A stretch of DNA of 64,000 nucleotides from Halomonas rhizosphaerae (GTDB lineage: Bacteria; Pseudomonadota; Gammaproteobacteria; Pseudomonadales; Halomonadaceae): contig NZ_JASCQP010000043.1 of NCBI RefSeq assembly GCF_030010555.1, positions 17,440 through 81,439 of the forward strand, written 5' to 3'. Within the stretch, counting starts at the first letter, position 1, and each line of letters starts with the position of its first letter. The notes beneath the pieces are model-generated. The model ran no database searches. It saw only the letters and a program-made list of their open reading frames with translations, and had not been told where the DNA came from. Position numbers and translations under genes: made by a program. Positions 17,560-36,908 of the stretch are shown piece by piece.

Positions 17560-18909
17560 TCAACCGAGCAGCGCCTCGACGTCGCCGGCCAGGCGACGTG
17601 CCAGGGCGTCGACATCCAGGTGGGGGCGCCCCTCGACCATCACGCGGATCAGCGGCTCGGTGCCCGAGGCCCGCAGCAGCACGCGCCCCTGGTCGCCCAG
17701 CTCCGTCTCCAGGGTGCTCACCGCCTGCTTGAGGGAGGCCTGCTCCAGCAGTGCCTTGGCATCGCTGCCCGGCGTCAGGCGCACATTGACCAGCGCCTGG
17801 GGCGCCTTCTGCAGGCCGGCGAGCAGGCGCCCCAGCGACTGCTGCTCGCGAACCATGATCGCCAGCACCTGCAGCGCCGAGACGATGCCGTCGCCGGTGG
17901 TCTGCACATGGCCGCAGACGATATGGCCGGAGGACTCGCCGCCCAGTTGCCAGCCGTTGGCGGCCAGCCGCTCCATCACGTAACGGTCCCCGACCCGGGC
18001 GCGCTCGAAGGGGATGTCGAGCTCGCCCATGGCGGCCGCCAGGCCGAAGTTGGACATCAGGGTCCCCACCACGCCACCGCCCAGCTCGCCCCGGGCGTGG
18101 CGATCCCTGGCGATCAGGTAGAGGATGTCGTCACCGTCGATCTCGCGGCCGTCGGCATCCACCAGCAGCACCCGATCGCCGTCGCCGTCGAAGGCCACCC
18201 CGAGGTCGGCCGACTGCTGGATCACCGCCGCCCGCAGCGCGGCGGGGTGGGTCGAGCCCACCTCCTGGTTAATGTTCAGGCCGTCCGGAGTGGCGCCGAT
18301 CAGGCTGACCTCCGCGCCCAGCTCGCGGAAGACGCTGGGGGCGATGTGGTAGGTGGCGCCATGGGCACAGTCGATGACCATCTTCAACCCGTGCAGGCTG
18401 ACCCGGTCGGGGATGGTCGACTTGCAGAACTCGATGTAGCGCCCGGGGGCATCATCGACCCGCATCGCCTTGCCCAGACGATCCGGCGCCACGGTGGTCA
18501 GCGACTCCTCGAGCATGGCCTCGATGCGCGCCTCGACCTCGTCGTCCAGCTTGGTACCGGCGGCGGAGAAGAACTTGATGCCGTTGTCCTGGAAGGGGTT
18601 ATGGGAGGCCGAGATGACGATGCCGGCATCGGCGCGGAAGGTGCGCGTCAGGTAGGCAATCGCCGGGGTCGGCATGGGCCCCAGTAGCATCACGTCGACG
18701 CCGGCGGCGGAGAGGCCCGCCTCCAGGGCCGACTCGAACATGTAGCCCGAGATCCGGGTGTCCTTGCCGATCATCACCCGGGCGCGTCCCTTGTCCCGGG
18801 TCAGCACCCGGCCGGTGGCCCAACCCAGCTTGAGCATGAAGTCGGCCGTGATGGGCGGCTCGCCCACGGTGCCGCGGATGCCATCGGTGCCGAAGTAGCG
18901 TCTAGTCAT
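17560..18909 (-). CDS. glmM: Phosphoglucosamine mutase
   Basis: Predicted 449-aa alpha-D-phosphohexomutase making glucosamine 1-phosphate for UDP-GlcNAc, peptidoglycan and LPS. It has [13 protein letters not shown] at the N terminus, phosphoserine Ser102 in [13 protein letters not shown], metal-binding DGDGDR and the C-terminal phosphate-binding [12 protein letters not shown]. It overlaps folP by 8 bp, the folP-glmM pair seen in E. coli. Confidence 0.96.
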   Translation of the reverse strand: MTRRYFGTDGIRGTVGEPPITADFMLKLGWATGRVLTRDKGRARVMIGKDTRISGYMFESALEAGLSAAGVDVMLLGPMPTPAIAYLTRTFRADAGIVISASHNPFQDNGIKFFSAAGTKLDDEVEARIEAMLEESLTTVAPDRLGKAMRVDDAPGRYIEFCKSTIPDRVSLHGLKMVIDCAHGATYHIAPSVFRELGAEVSLIGATPDGLNINQEVGSTHPAALRAAVIQQSADLGVAFDGDGDRVLLVDADGREIDGDDILYLIARDRHARGELGGGVVGTLMSNFGLAAAMGELDIPFERARVGDRYVMERLAANGWQLGGESSGHIVCGHVQTTGDGIVSALQVLAIMVREQQSLGRLLAGLQKAPQALVNVRLTPGSDAKALLEQASLKQAVSTLETELGDQGRVLLRASGTEPLIRVMVEGRPHLDVDALARRLAGDVEALLG

Positions 18910-19768
18910 GCGTACTGCCTTCCTCGAGTACGGCCCAGGTCATGTTCACCGCGTCCACGTGGGGCCCCACGTCGTGGACGCGCAGGAGTCGGGCGCCGCG
19001 CTCCACCGCCAGGGCGGAGAGCGCCAGGCCACCGGAGAGGCGCTCTTCCACCGGCCGCTCCAGCACCTTGCCGATCATGCTCTTGCGCGACATGCCCACC
19101 AGCAGCGGCAGCCCGAGTTCCCCCAGGCGGTCCATGTGCTTGAGCAGCCGCAGGTTGTGCTCCACCGACTTGGCGAAGCCGAAGCCCGGGTCGAGCAGCA
19201 TGCGCTCGCGACGCAGCCCGCCAGCCTCGCAGGCCGCCACCCGCTCCGCCAGGAAGGCGGCCACGGCCTCCTCTACCGGTCGGTCGTAACGCGGGTCGTC
19301 CTGCATGTCGCCGGGCTCGCCGAGCATGTGCATCAGGCAGACCGGCAGTCCGCTGGCGACCGCCGCCGAGAGGGCCCCCTCGCGGCGCAGGTTGCGCACG
19401 TCGTTGATCATGCCGGCACCGGCCTGCGCCGTCGCCTCGATCACCTCGGGCGTGCTGGTATCCACCGAGACCAGGGCATCGAACTCGCGCACCAGGGCCT
19501 CCACCACCGGCACCACCCGGTCCAGCTCCTGCTGGACCGAGACCGGCTCGGCACCGGGTCGCGTGGACTCGCCGCCCACGTCGATGATCGCGGCCCCCTC
19601 GGCCAGCATCTGCTCGGCATGGCGCAGGGCGTCATCCGGCACCGCATGGCGGCCGCCGTCGGAGAAGGAGTCGGGGGTGACGTTGAGGATCCCCATTATG
19701 CGGGGAAAGGAGAGGTCGAGCCGGTGCCGGCCACACGGCAGGTGCGTCGGTGTACGGGTATCCATCAT
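18902..19768 (-). CDS. folP: Dihydropteroate synthase
   Basis: Predicted 288-aa enzyme joining p-aminobenzoate to dihydropterin pyrophosphate; the sulfonamide target. It has [16 protein letters not shown] near the N terminus, [11 protein letters not shown], and the [11 protein letters not shown] and [10 protein letters not shown] loops. Two adjacent ATGs (19768 and 19765) are possible; AGGAAG lies very close to the first. It follows ftsH and overlaps glmM. Confidence 0.95.
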   Translation of the reverse strand: MMDTRTPTHLPCGRHRLDLSFPRIMGILNVTPDSFSDGGRHAVPDDALRHAEQMLAEGAAIIDVGGESTRPGAEPVSVQQELDRVVPVVEALVREFDALVSVDTSTPEVIEATAQAGAGMINDVRNLRREGALSAAVASGLPVCLMHMLGEPGDMQDDPRYDRPVEEAVAAFLAERVAACEAGGLRRERMLLDPGFGFAKSVEHNLRLLKHMDRLGELGLPLLVGMSRKSMIGKVLERPVEERLSGGLALSALAVERGARLLRVHDVGPHVDAVNMTWAVLEEGSTHD

Positions 19769-19790
19769 CTTCCTGTTGGTCGAACGGCAA

Positions 19791-19813
19791 AGGCGCCCCG
19801 CAGGGCGCCTGTG
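19791..19813 (-). terminator. Weak hairpin between ftsH and folP
   Basis: AGGCGCCC (19791-19798) pairs with GGGCGCCT (19803-19810) around a 4-nt loop. On the minus strand it is followed only by TTTG, so it may attenuate rather than end the ftsH transcript before folP. Confidence 0.45.
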
Positions 19814-19830
19814 GTTGCTGGCGGACGGCC

Positions 19831-21795
<1,965 letters not shown>

Positions 21796-21995
21796 GGGAC
21801 TACCCTCATTGCAAGAATCTGTCGGCCGAAAATGCCTGGTCCTTCGACACTACATGAGCGGCACATGTTCAGCCAGCCTACGGCCGGAGCGGAAAACTAC
21901 CGCCACTGTGACACAGTCGCGGCGCCGTGTCCGGCAATCGGCCCGTTAGGCGCGGCCTATCGTGGCAGCGCGTTCTGTGCGGTCGAGGACATGCC

Positions 21996-22661
21996 TCAGC
22001 CGCGAAACCCTTCCGCCAGCAGGTAGACCTCGCGGGAGCGTGCCCGGGAGGCTTCCGGCTTGCGGGTCACCACCCGCGTGAAGCTGCCGCGCAGCTCCTT
22101 GAGAAAGGCATCGAATCCCTCTCCCTGGAACACCTTGGCCAGGAAGGTACCGCCGGGCGAGAGCGTCTGGCGTGCCAGGTCCAGCGCCAGCTCGACAAGG
22201 ACCATCGCCTGGGGCTGGTCGATGGCCGCCATCCCGCTCATATTGGGGGCCATGTCGGACATCACAAGGTCCACCCGCCGATCGCCGAGGGTGGCGAGGA
22301 TCGCCTCGAGCACGCGCTCCTCGGTGAAGTCGCCCTGGATGAAGTCGACATCCGCCAGGGCATCCATCTCCAGGAGGTCGGAGGCGATCACCACCCCCTC
22401 GGAGCCGACTTTCTCGGCGGCCACCTGGCTCCAGCCGCCGGGGGCGGCGCCCAGGTCGATCACCGTCATCCCGCGGCGCAGCAGGCGGTCCTTCTCGTCC
22501 AGCGCCAGCAGCTTGTAGCTGGCGCGGCTGCGATAGCCGTCCTGCCAGCTCTGCTGCACGAAGCGGTCGTCGAAGTGCTCCTTCAGCCAGCCCTTGCTGG
22601 TCTTGCTGGCCGGCGCCTTGCCGGCAGCGGCCTTGGAGCGGGAAGCGTTGGAACGTGCCAC
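21996..22661 (-). CDS. rlmE: 23S rRNA (uridine(2552)-2'-O)-methyltransferase
   Basis: Predicted 221-aa FtsJ/RrmJ methyltransferase acting on U2552 of the 50S A-loop. It has a basic N-terminal tail, SAM-binding [11 protein letters not shown], the catalytic K-D-K-E set (including SDMAPNMSG and FLAKVFQG) and a C-terminal EVYLLAEGF. The start chosen is GTG at 22661 ([10 protein letters not shown]), preceded by AGGTGA; the open frame continues upstream but is not conserved. Upstream of ftsH, as in E. coli. Confidence 0.93.
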   Translation of the reverse strand: MARSNASRSKAAAGKAPASKTSKGWLKEHFDDRFVQQSWQDGYRSRASYKLLALDEKDRLLRRGMTVIDLGAAPGGWSQVAAEKVGSEGVVIASDLLEMDALADVDFIQGDFTEERVLEAILATLGDRRVDLVMSDMAPNMSGMAAIDQPQAMVLVELALDLARQTLSPGGTFLAKVFQGEGFDAFLKELRGSFTRVVTRKPEASRARSREVYLLAEGFRG

Positions 22662-22855
22662 GGCATCACCTGTGAATGGCCATGAATGACAGGCAGTCGA
22701 GCGGATTCCGGGAAGACCTGGTGGAGGTGCGACGGGGTGCTGACCTGCGGGCCCGGCCGTAGGAAACATGACGGGGACACGGCGGCGAGCTTTCGCCGCG
22801 CGGCGTTTCGCCGTACCATGTGCGCTGCGCGCCAACCGGGAAGAAGCAAGATACC

Positions 22856-23182
22856 ATGAGCTTGTCACAGGCACAAAAGAAAGCATTCCGCAGCATCGGC
22901 CACCACCTCGACCCCGTGGTCACCGTCTCCGAGAACGGGGCGTCCGAGGGTGTCCTGGCCGAGCTCGACCGCGCCCTGGGCGACCATGAGCTGGTCAAGG
23001 TCAAGCTCGCCCTGCCCGACCGCGACGACCGCGCCGCCATGCTCGACGAGCTGGTCGCGGCGAGCCGTGCCGAGCTGGTACAGAAGATCGGCAAGATGGC
23101 CCTGCTCTACCGCCACAACCCCCGGGTCAACCCGAAGCTCTCCAACATCACGCGCTTCGAGAACCATCACGGGCGGCGCTGA
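22856..23182 (+). CDS. yhbY: YhbY family RNA-binding protein
   Basis: Predicted 108-aa CRM/YhbY-fold protein associated with pre-50S particles. The family pattern is seen as [27 protein letters not shown], then [13 protein letters not shown] and the C-terminal [15 protein letters not shown]. The ATG at 22856 gives the usual length; the 12 residues before it in the open frame are not conserved. It is divergent from rlmE (194-bp spacer) and convergent with greA. Confidence 0.92.
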   Translation: MSLSQAQKKAFRSIGHHLDPVVTVSENGASEGVLAELDRALGDHELVKVKLALPDRDDRAAMLDELVAASRAELVQKIGKMALLYRHNPRVNPKLSNITRFENHHGRR

Positions 23183-23213
23183 CCGCGCTTCGCGCGAGCT
23201 GGAAGCCGCTCAG

Positions 23214-23314
23214 AGCTGTAAGCGTTAAGCCGTAAGCTGTAAGTCAAACCGACACACCCCCGAGGTTCCGCCTCGGGGGTGTTTTCTTACAGCTTAAAGC
23301 TTATGGCTTACCGC
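23214..23314. repeat. Inverted heptamer repeats flanking a terminator
   Basis: Four AGCNNTA-type heptamers (AGCTGTA, AGCGTTA, AGCCGTA, AGCTGTA) run head to tail at 23214-23241. At 23286-23314 at least three more occur on the opposite strand (AGCCATA, AGCTTTA, AGCTGTA). They bracket the terminator at 23254-23282, so the whole block is symmetrical. The layout resembles the AAGCGCC array and terminators at 6775-6976, also between convergent genes. Confidence 0.8.
23254..23288. terminator. Terminator between yhbY and greA
   Basis: A perfect 12-bp stem, ACACCCCCGAGG (23254-23265) with CCTCGGGGGTGT (23271-23282), is followed by TTTC on the + strand. It probably serves yhbY and possibly greA as well. 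Confidence 0.88.
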
Positions 23315-23319
23315 TAGGG

Positions 23320-23792
23320 TCACAGGTGCTCCACGCTGGAGATCTCGTACTCGACCTCGCCGCCGGGAGTCCGCACCAACACCACGTCGCCCTCCTCCTT
23401 GCCGATCAGGGCACGGGCGATGGGCGAGGTCACCGAGATGCGACCGGCCTTGATGTCGGCCTCGTCCTCGCCGACGATGCGGTAGGTCACCTCGTCGTCG
23501 GTCTCCAGATTGATCAGACCCACGGTCACGCCGAAGATCACCTTGCCGGTCTGAGGCAGCTTGGTGACGTCGATCACCTGGGCGTTGGAGAGCTTGCCCT
23601 CGATCTCCTGGATACGCCCCTCGATGAAGCCCTGCTGCTCGCGGGCCGCATGGTACTCGGCGTTCTCCTTGAGGTCGCCGTGCTCGCGAGCCTCGGCGAT
23701 GGCGGCAATCACCCTCGGCCGCGCCTCGCCCTTGAGCTCCTCGAGCTCCTTGCGAAGCCGTTTCTCACCGGCGACGGTCATCGGGACCTTGT

Positions 23793-23796
<4 letters not shown>
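23320..23796 (-). CDS. greA: Transcription elongation factor GreA
   Basis: Predicted 158-aa factor that stimulates cleavage of backtracked RNA by RNA polymerase. It has an N-terminal coiled coil with the functional acidic tip ([24 protein letters not shown]) and a C-terminal FKBP-like domain ([13 protein letters not shown]). The ATG at 23796 has GCAGGAGC upstream and overlaps the carB stop as ATGA, so it is probably co-transcribed with carAB, a common arrangement. Confidence 0.96.
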
Positions 23797-27038
<3,242 letters not shown>

Positions 27039-27091
27039 GACGGTTCCCGCGGCTAATCGATGAATGACGGTCTGATGGAGGGCGATGCAGC

Positions 27092-28237
<1,146 letters not shown>

Positions 28238-28333
28238 TGCAACGTCCTCCCAGGTTTTTTAGAGAGCTATCGAGACAGCTCGTCAGGAATACTGCGGGGC
28301 CATGGCCGGGCCCCGGGTGGCCGGCCCGCAAAA

Positions 28334-28376
28334 AAGCGGGACGAAACCCGATGTGAAGACCGGTTTCATCCCGCTT
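28334..28376 (-). terminator. Terminator or attenuator between dapB and carA
   Basis: Arms AAGCGGGACGAAACC (28334-28348) and GGTTTCATCCCGCTT (28362-28376) form a 15-bp stem with one mismatch. On the minus strand it is followed by TTTTTTGCGGG. It would end dapB transcripts about 290 bp past the stop, or attenuate a carAB transcript that starts upstream. The sequence does not decide between these. Confidence 0.8.
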
Positions 28377-28530
28377 GTTGTCATTCGCTCGGAATGCCTG
28401 GGCCGAAGCAACAAGCGCTCGAGAGGGCTGTTTGCCCGCGCGCCCGGCCAAAATTTTGGGGATATTACAGGAAATGGCGCCCGGCGGCTACCCCCGAGCA
28501 CTGAGCTGCCAGTCTTGCTCGGGGCTCATT

Positions 28531-28632
28531 CGGCGACAGGCCTACGGGGAGGCGCTGTGAACCCTTCCCTGGGCGCTACCGATGCCATCCCTGGCATAGG
28601 ACCTCCCCTTCGGCCTGTCCCCGACGCCCCTC
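28531..28632. repeat. Diverged interspersed palindromic repeat, copy B
   Basis: CGGCGACAGGCCTACGGGGA at the left end is an imperfect inverted copy of TCCCCTTCGGCCTGTCCCCG at the right end, so the 102-bp element can fold on itself. Its inner blocks GGCGCTGTGAA (28551-28561) and CCTGGCATAGGACCTCCCC match copy A (9302-9464) in order and orientation. Both copies lie between minus-strand genes. Confidence 0.7.
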
Positions 28633-28660
28633 ACAGCATGCAACTCTGCTCACCTCGGAA

Positions 28661-32447
<3,787 letters not shown>

Positions 32448-32451
<4 letters not shown>

Positions 32452-32726
32452 TTTTCCCAGACGATCTCCAGGGTCACGCCCGTCAGCCCCTCGAGCGCGG
32501 CGTTCACCTTGCCCTCGAGCCGGTCCAGGGTCTCGTCATCCAGCGTCTCGACGGCCACCACCAGCCGATCCGGCTCGGCCTTGAGCAGGCAGCTGCCCTC
32601 GTCGAAGACGACCCGCGCCTGGGTCTCCTCGCGGTCGATCGGCCGTGCGTCCGCCCACTCCCGGCAGAGGCGCTCCACCAGCTCCTTGGCATCCTCGGCG
32701 GGAATCTCGGCTCGTGAAATCGGCAT
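32448..32726 (-). CDS. DUF2218-like small protein
   Basis: Predicted 92-aa acidic protein of unknown function. The pattern (short N-terminal helix with ELVERLCREW, then RVVFDEGSCLLKAEPDRLVV and a C-terminal helical part) resembles DUF2218 proteins, which are often encoded near siderophore or metal genes; that assignment is from memory. A longer frame extends to 33767 but is antisense to the CorA gene. It is the upstream member of an operon with the DMT transporter. Confidence 0.65.
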
Positions 32727-32906
32727 GGCGGCCTCCGCGTCTCGTTGAGTGAAATCCCAGACTAGGACGACGCCCCGATGAACGCCACCCCCTTTCCCGG
32801 TGCCCCTCGTCATGGCATCCCGTTCGCGCGGGGAGGGCGACAGGTGCCCGCCTCCAGGCACTATGCTGTGGCACAGGGCACCACCACCGATCGGGAGAGC
32901 TCGGCA

Positions 32907-33872
32907 ATGATCATCAACTGCGTGGCCTACGAAAAGGGACATCGCCTGCAAGACATCCAGTCCGACGAGATCGGCGACTACCTGGGGCAACCTGACCGTT
33001 TCGTGTGGGTGGCACTGCACGAGCCCGACGCGCAGGAAATGGCCCGGTTCCAGGCGGTGTTCGGCCTGCACGAGCTGGCCGTGGAGGACGCCCTGAACGG
33101 GCACCAGCGCCCCAAGTTCGAGGAGTATGGGGAGTCGCTGTTCGTGATCATGCACATGGTCACGATGCGCGACGACCAGCTGGAGACCGGACAGGTGGCG
33201 GTGTTCGCCGGCCCGGGGTACGTGCTCTCGGTGCGCCTGCACCCGGGCCGGGGCTTCACCGAGGTCCGCCAGCGCTGCGAGCACGAGCCGAAGCTGCTCA
33301 GGCACGGCCCCGCCTTCGTGATCTATGCCCTGATGGATACCATCGTCGACCGCTACTTCCCGGTGGTCGAGGCCCTGCAGGCCGAGCTCGAGAGCATCGA
33401 GGACCAGATCTTCATCCGGGGGTCGGCCCGCCGGAGCCTGGAGCGCCTCTACCAGCTCAAGCGCCAGACCATGCGGCTCAAGCATGCCGCCATGCCCCTG
33501 GGCGAGGCGGCGAGCCACCTGTTCGGCGGCCGGGTCCCGGCGCTGTGCCGCAAGACCCGGGAATACTTCCGCGACGTGTACGACCACCTGAATCGCATCG
33601 AATCGGCGGTGGATACCATCCGCGAGATGACCATCACCGCGATCCAGGTGAACCTCTCGATGGTGGCGATCGACGAGGGCGAGGTGCACAAGCGGCTGGC
33701 GGCCTGGGCGGCCATCTTCGCGGTAGCCACCATCCTCGCCGGCATCTGGGGCATGAACTTCGCCCACATGCCCGAGCTCGACTGGCGCCTGGGCTATCCG
33801 CTGGCGCTGCTGATGATGGGCAGTGCCTGCGGGTGGCTCTACTGGCGCTTCCGGCGCGCCGGCTGGCTGTAG
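32907..33872 (+). CDS. CorA-family divalent cation channel (ZntB/CorA-like)
   Basis: Predicted 321-aa channel with a long soluble N-terminal domain, a long stalk helix (RNRIESAVDTIREMTITAIQ region) and two C-terminal transmembrane helices. The GMN selectivity motif is at 282-284 (IWGMNF). The loop after GMN (AHMPELDW) lacks the EPE of classical CorA, which leaves both Mg2+/Co2+ uptake and Zn2+ transport possible. The ATG at 32907 has GGGAGA upstream; the 43 extra residues of the longer frame are not conserved. It is the last chromosomal gene before the Dnd island. Confidence 0.85.
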   Translation: MIINCVAYEKGHRLQDIQSDEIGDYLGQPDRFVWVALHEPDAQEMARFQAVFGLHELAVEDALNGHQRPKFEEYGESLFVIMHMVTMRDDQLETGQVAVFAGPGYVLSVRLHPGRGFTEVRQRCEHEPKLLRHGPAFVIYALMDTIVDRYFPVVEALQAELESIEDQIFIRGSARRSLERLYQLKRQTMRLKHAAMPLGEAASHLFGGRVPALCRKTREYFRDVYDHLNRIESAVDTIREMTITAIQVNLSMVAIDEGEVHKRLAAWAAIFAVATILAGIWGMNFAHMPELDWRLGYPLALLMMGSACGWLYWRFRRAGWL

Positions 33873-34150
33873 CCAGGACCTGCTAAAGCCAGCACAAAAT
33901 GCTTCTCACTGCTGGGGCTAGGGCGCCGCATTTTTCAAACAGCCCACAAATCGCCATACACCCTTGCCGCCTGCACCACCGGCGCTTTCGCCGGATGGCA
34001 GGCGAGTCAGCAGGCTGCAAGCATGGCAACCGGTGGCGTCCAAAGGCAGTGAGCCACTACACTGTACAAAAGAACAGCACCTGCGCGGACTCGTTCCGGC
34101 CTCTAACGGAGGCGTTAATGCAACAACGCACTACTGCATTGAGGCGCCCC
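33873..34150. other. Spacer between the CorA gene and the Dnd operon (island left edge)
   Basis: About 280 bp with no convincing gene. A small hairpin (CCGGCG-CTTT-CGCCGG, near 33977-33992) has no T-tract. Base composition changes here from host-like to more mixed. I saw no integrase, tRNA, inverted terminal repeat or direct repeat matching the right edge at 47,280-47,420. Confidence 0.5.
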
Positions 34151-34191
34151 TTACGTTAAAATAAACGTACCCTTACGTCTAAGAACACGTA
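34151..34191 (+). promoter_or_regulatory. Tandem DndB-type operators in front of dndB
   Basis: TTACGTTAAAATAAACGTA (34151-34169) and TTACGTCTAAGAACACGTA (34173-34191) are 22 bp apart. Each contains TACG-N10-CGTA exactly (34152-34169 and 34174-34191). This palindrome is, from memory, the reported DndB binding motif in the Salmonella dnd promoter, also present there as two sites. The second ends 3 bp before the dndB ATG. The TAAAAT at 34157-34162 could be a -10 element inside the first operator. Autorepression by DndB is inferred. Confidence 0.8.
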
Positions 34192-34194
34192 CCA

Positions 34195-35304
34195 ATGGCC
34201 CAAGCGACGCAACAGGCAGCCCACAGCACCCATGACTTCCCCGCGCTGCGAGGGATGCAGGGTGGACGCGCATGCTACACGATCATGTGCCCGCTGCGCC
34301 TGATCCCCAGGCTGTTTCACTACGACGACACAGAGCTCCCGCCTGAGGAGCGCGCCCAGCGCGCCATCAACCCTGGCCGCATCCCCGAGATCGCGGACTA
34401 CCTGACACAGAACCCTGATAGCTACATCCTGCCGGCCATCACGGCGTCTCTCGACCAGGAGGCCGAGTTTGTCCCGACAGGTGAAGAGCTCGTCCCACTG
34501 GTGGGCATGCTGCGCATCCCCCGTGAGGCGCGATTGCTGATCAACGACGGGCAGCACCGGCGTGCCGCCATTGAGCGCGCTGTCACCAGAAAGCGCGAGC
34601 TGGGCCATGACAGCATTCCCGTCCTGCTGTTTATCGATGAAGGCCTGAAACGCAGCCAGCAGATGTTTGCCGACTTGAACCGGCATGCGATACGCCCCAG
34701 CACCTCGCTCAACACCTATTTCGATAAGCGCGATGCCGCCTCCACCCTGGCCCGCTGCATCATGGAGGAAGTCCCTTGCTTTCAGGAGCTTACCGAGGTC
34801 GAGAAGAGCTCGTTACCGCTGAAATCCAGGAAGTTGTTCACCCTCAGCGCGATCAAGAACGCCAGCTGGCGGTTCCTGGAGAAGCGCAAGCGCGACGACG
34901 CCAGCATCGATGACCATGTGGAATGCATCACCTTTTGGGCGGCCGCCTGCAAAGTCATGCCGGATTGGTTGGAATCGCTTCGCGACCCCAGCCTGCCCAT
35001 GCAGCTTCGCCAAGGCTCTATTCATGCCCATGGTGTCTTTCTCCAGGCCCTGGCAGTGAGCTGCAGTTCGCTGCGCCGGGAAGCACACGAGCGTGACATC
35101 GACTGGTACATCGGCCGGCTGACCCCCCTCATGGAGATCGACTGGCAGCGCTCCAATCCCGAATGGGAGGGACGCTGCCTGCGCGATGGCCGAATTTCCA
35201 AATCACATACATCTGTCGAACTGCTGGCTTGCTACCTCAAACAACAGTTGGGGATACCACTAAGCGAGAAGCAGCTCGAGCTCGAGGGAGCCCTGACACC
35301 ATGA
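34195..35304 (+). CDS. dndB: DNA sulfur modification protein DndB
   Basis: Predicted 369-aa DGQHR-domain protein. The signature DGQHR is at 118-122 (LLINDGQHRRAAIERAV), and the N-terminal ALRGMQGGRACYTIMCPL is typical of DndB. In Salmonella DndB represses its own operon and modulates phosphorothioate frequency. No clear Shine-Dalgarno precedes the ATG, because the second operator occupies that position, but homologues begin about 20 residues before the RGMQ segment, which supports this start. Base composition looks closer to the host than the following dnd genes. It overlaps dndC by 4 bp (ATGA). Confidence 0.92.
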   Translation: MAQATQQAAHSTHDFPALRGMQGGRACYTIMCPLRLIPRLFHYDDTELPPEERAQRAINPGRIPEIADYLTQNPDSYILPAITASLDQEAEFVPTGEELVPLVGMLRIPREARLLINDGQHRRAAIERAVTRKRELGHDSIPVLLFIDEGLKRSQQMFADLNRHAIRPSTSLNTYFDKRDAASTLARCIMEEVPCFQELTEVEKSSLPLKSRKLFTLSAIKNASWRFLEKRKRDDASIDDHVECITFWAAACKVMPDWLESLRDPSLPMQLRQGSIHAHGVFLQALAVSCSSLRREAHERDIDWYIGRLTPLMEIDWQRSNPEWEGRCLRDGRISKSHTSVELLACYLKQQLGIPLSEKQLELEGALTP

Positions 35305-36908
35305 GTGAAGCCATGCTTGATATCTCTCGTGATGAGATGTTTGCCGGGCAGAACTTTGCTGGTAGACCTCTTCCCGACTTGATCGGTGAATTACAACGCC
35401 TTTACCTGGAGGATGAGCGCCCTTGGGTGATTGGCTTCAGCGGCGGAAAGGACTCTACTGCTGTACTGTCTCTTATCTATACCGCCATTGAGAGAATTCA
35501 GCCTGAGGAGCGGCACAAACATGTGTATGTTGTGTGCTCAGATACACTGGTGGAGACGCCTGTCGTTGTCGATCTTATTACGACAACTTTGGAGCAGATC
35601 AACGCTAGAGCGAAGGATCAAGGCTTGCCTTTCTCTGCCCACCAAGTAGTGCCGAAGTCCAATGATACTTTCTGGGTGAACCTGCTGGGGAAAGGGTATC
35701 CGGCCCCAACCCAGAGCTTCCGCTGGTGCACTGAGAGGATGAAGATTGATCCTGTCAGCAGCTTTATTCTCGATAAGGTTACCCGCCATGGCGAGGTAAT
35801 TGTTGTACTTGGTGCCCGCAGCCAAGAGAGCGCATCCCGCGCTCAAGTCATCGCTAAGCACAAGGTAGATGGTTCCCTTCTTTCTAAGCATTCGTCTCTC
35901 CCAGGTGCCTACACCTATATGCCTATCGAGGATTGGACCTCCGATGATGTGTGGCTATATCTCCTTAGCGCCCCAGCTCCTTGGGGAGGAAGTCACCGCA
36001 AACTATTTGATCTCTATAAAGACTCCAACGCCGGTGAGTGTCCTGTCGTTATCGACACCAAAACCCCGTCCTGTGGAAACTCTCGCTTCGGCTGCTGGAC
36101 TTGCACTGTGGTGACAAAAGACCGCGCCATGGAAGGACTCATTGAATCCGGTGAGCACTGGATGCTGGAGCTAAAGTCTTTCCGAGATAAGCTATATGAA
36201 ACGACCTTACCCCACAACAAGACTACTTACCGCAACCACAAGCGGCGCACTGGCAAAGTGCAGTACGCCCGTGGGCAAATTGACGATGACAGCACAATCG
36301 AAAAGAAGCATATCCCGGGTCCCTACTGGATGGCTTATCGGCAAGCCTGGCTGAAAAAGCTTCTGGAAATTCAGAAGAATCTCAACGACGGCGGAAACCC
36401 GATTGTTCTCATCCATGAAGACGAATTGAAGCACATTCGTCTAGAGTGGTTGAGTGACCCCAATGAGCCAGACGCCCTGGATGCGCTTCCTGCCATCTAC
36501 ACCAGTGTATATGGCCACAAGCTGGAGTGGATGCAGGACTCCGCGGGAGTCTTGAGCCAACAGGACGCAGCTGCCCTGAACAGCGCCTGCCTGGAGCACG
36601 GCACACCCATCGACCTGGCCGTCAAACTCCTCCAGCTTGAGCAGTCGCTTGATGGCTTGAGCAAGCGGCATGGCGTTTTCAAGCGGATCGACTCCCTCTT
36701 GAACCAGGACTGGGGGGATCTCGATACCCTTCACACCAAGAAACAGGATGCCAGCATGGCACTCGAGGGGATGCAGGCGGCCAAAGGAAAGATGCAGGAT
36801 ATCTTCCAGAAAAATATTGGTTACCAAGGAAAAACCCGCAACGCAAAAAGCGTCTATGACGAGCTGCTGGCAGGGCTAGAAATTCAGTACGAGGAGCTAA
36901 GCAAATGA
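35301..36908 (+). CDS. dndC: DNA phosphorothioation system sulfurtransferase DndC
   Basis: Predicted 535-aa PP-loop (PAPS reductase-like) protein that activates the DNA backbone and helps insert sulfur. The PP-loop SGGKDST is at 47-53. Cysteines likely to hold an Fe-S cluster are at FRWCTERMK and in the SCGNSRFGCWTCTVV segment. The long C-terminal half is helical. The open frame extends upstream into dndB, but the ATG at 35301 overlaps the dndB stop as ATGA. It overlaps dndD by 4 bp. Confidence 0.95.
   Translation: MSEAMLDISRDEMFAGQNFAGRPLPDLIGELQRLYLEDERPWVIGFSGGKDSTAVLSLIYTAIERIQPEERHKHVYVVCSDTLVETPVVVDLITTTLEQINARAKDQGLPFSAHQVVPKSNDTFWVNLLGKGYPAPTQSFRWCTERMKIDPVSSFILDKVTRHGEVIVVLGARSQESASRAQVIAKHKVDGSLLSKHSSLPGAYTYMPIEDWTSDDVWLYLLSAPAPWGGSHRKLFDLYKDSNAGECPVVIDTKTPSCGNSRFGCWTCTVVTKDRAMEGLIESGEHWMLELKSFRDKLYETTLPHNKTTYRNHKRRTGKVQYARGQIDDDSTIEKKHIPGPYWMAYRQAWLKKLLEIQKNLNDGGNPIVLIHEDELKHIRLEWLSDPNEPDALDALPAIYTSVYGHKLEWMQDSAGVLSQQDAAALNSACLEHGTPIDLAVKLLQLEQSLDGLSKRHGVFKRIDSLLNQDWGDLDTLHTKKQDASMALEGMQAAKGKMQDIFQKNIGYQGKTRNAKSVYDELLAGLEIQYEELSK

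Noticed and set aside
33977..33992. Hairpin CCGGCG-CTTT-CGCCGG as a terminator of the CorA gene
   Set aside because: There is no T-tract and the stem is only 6 bp.
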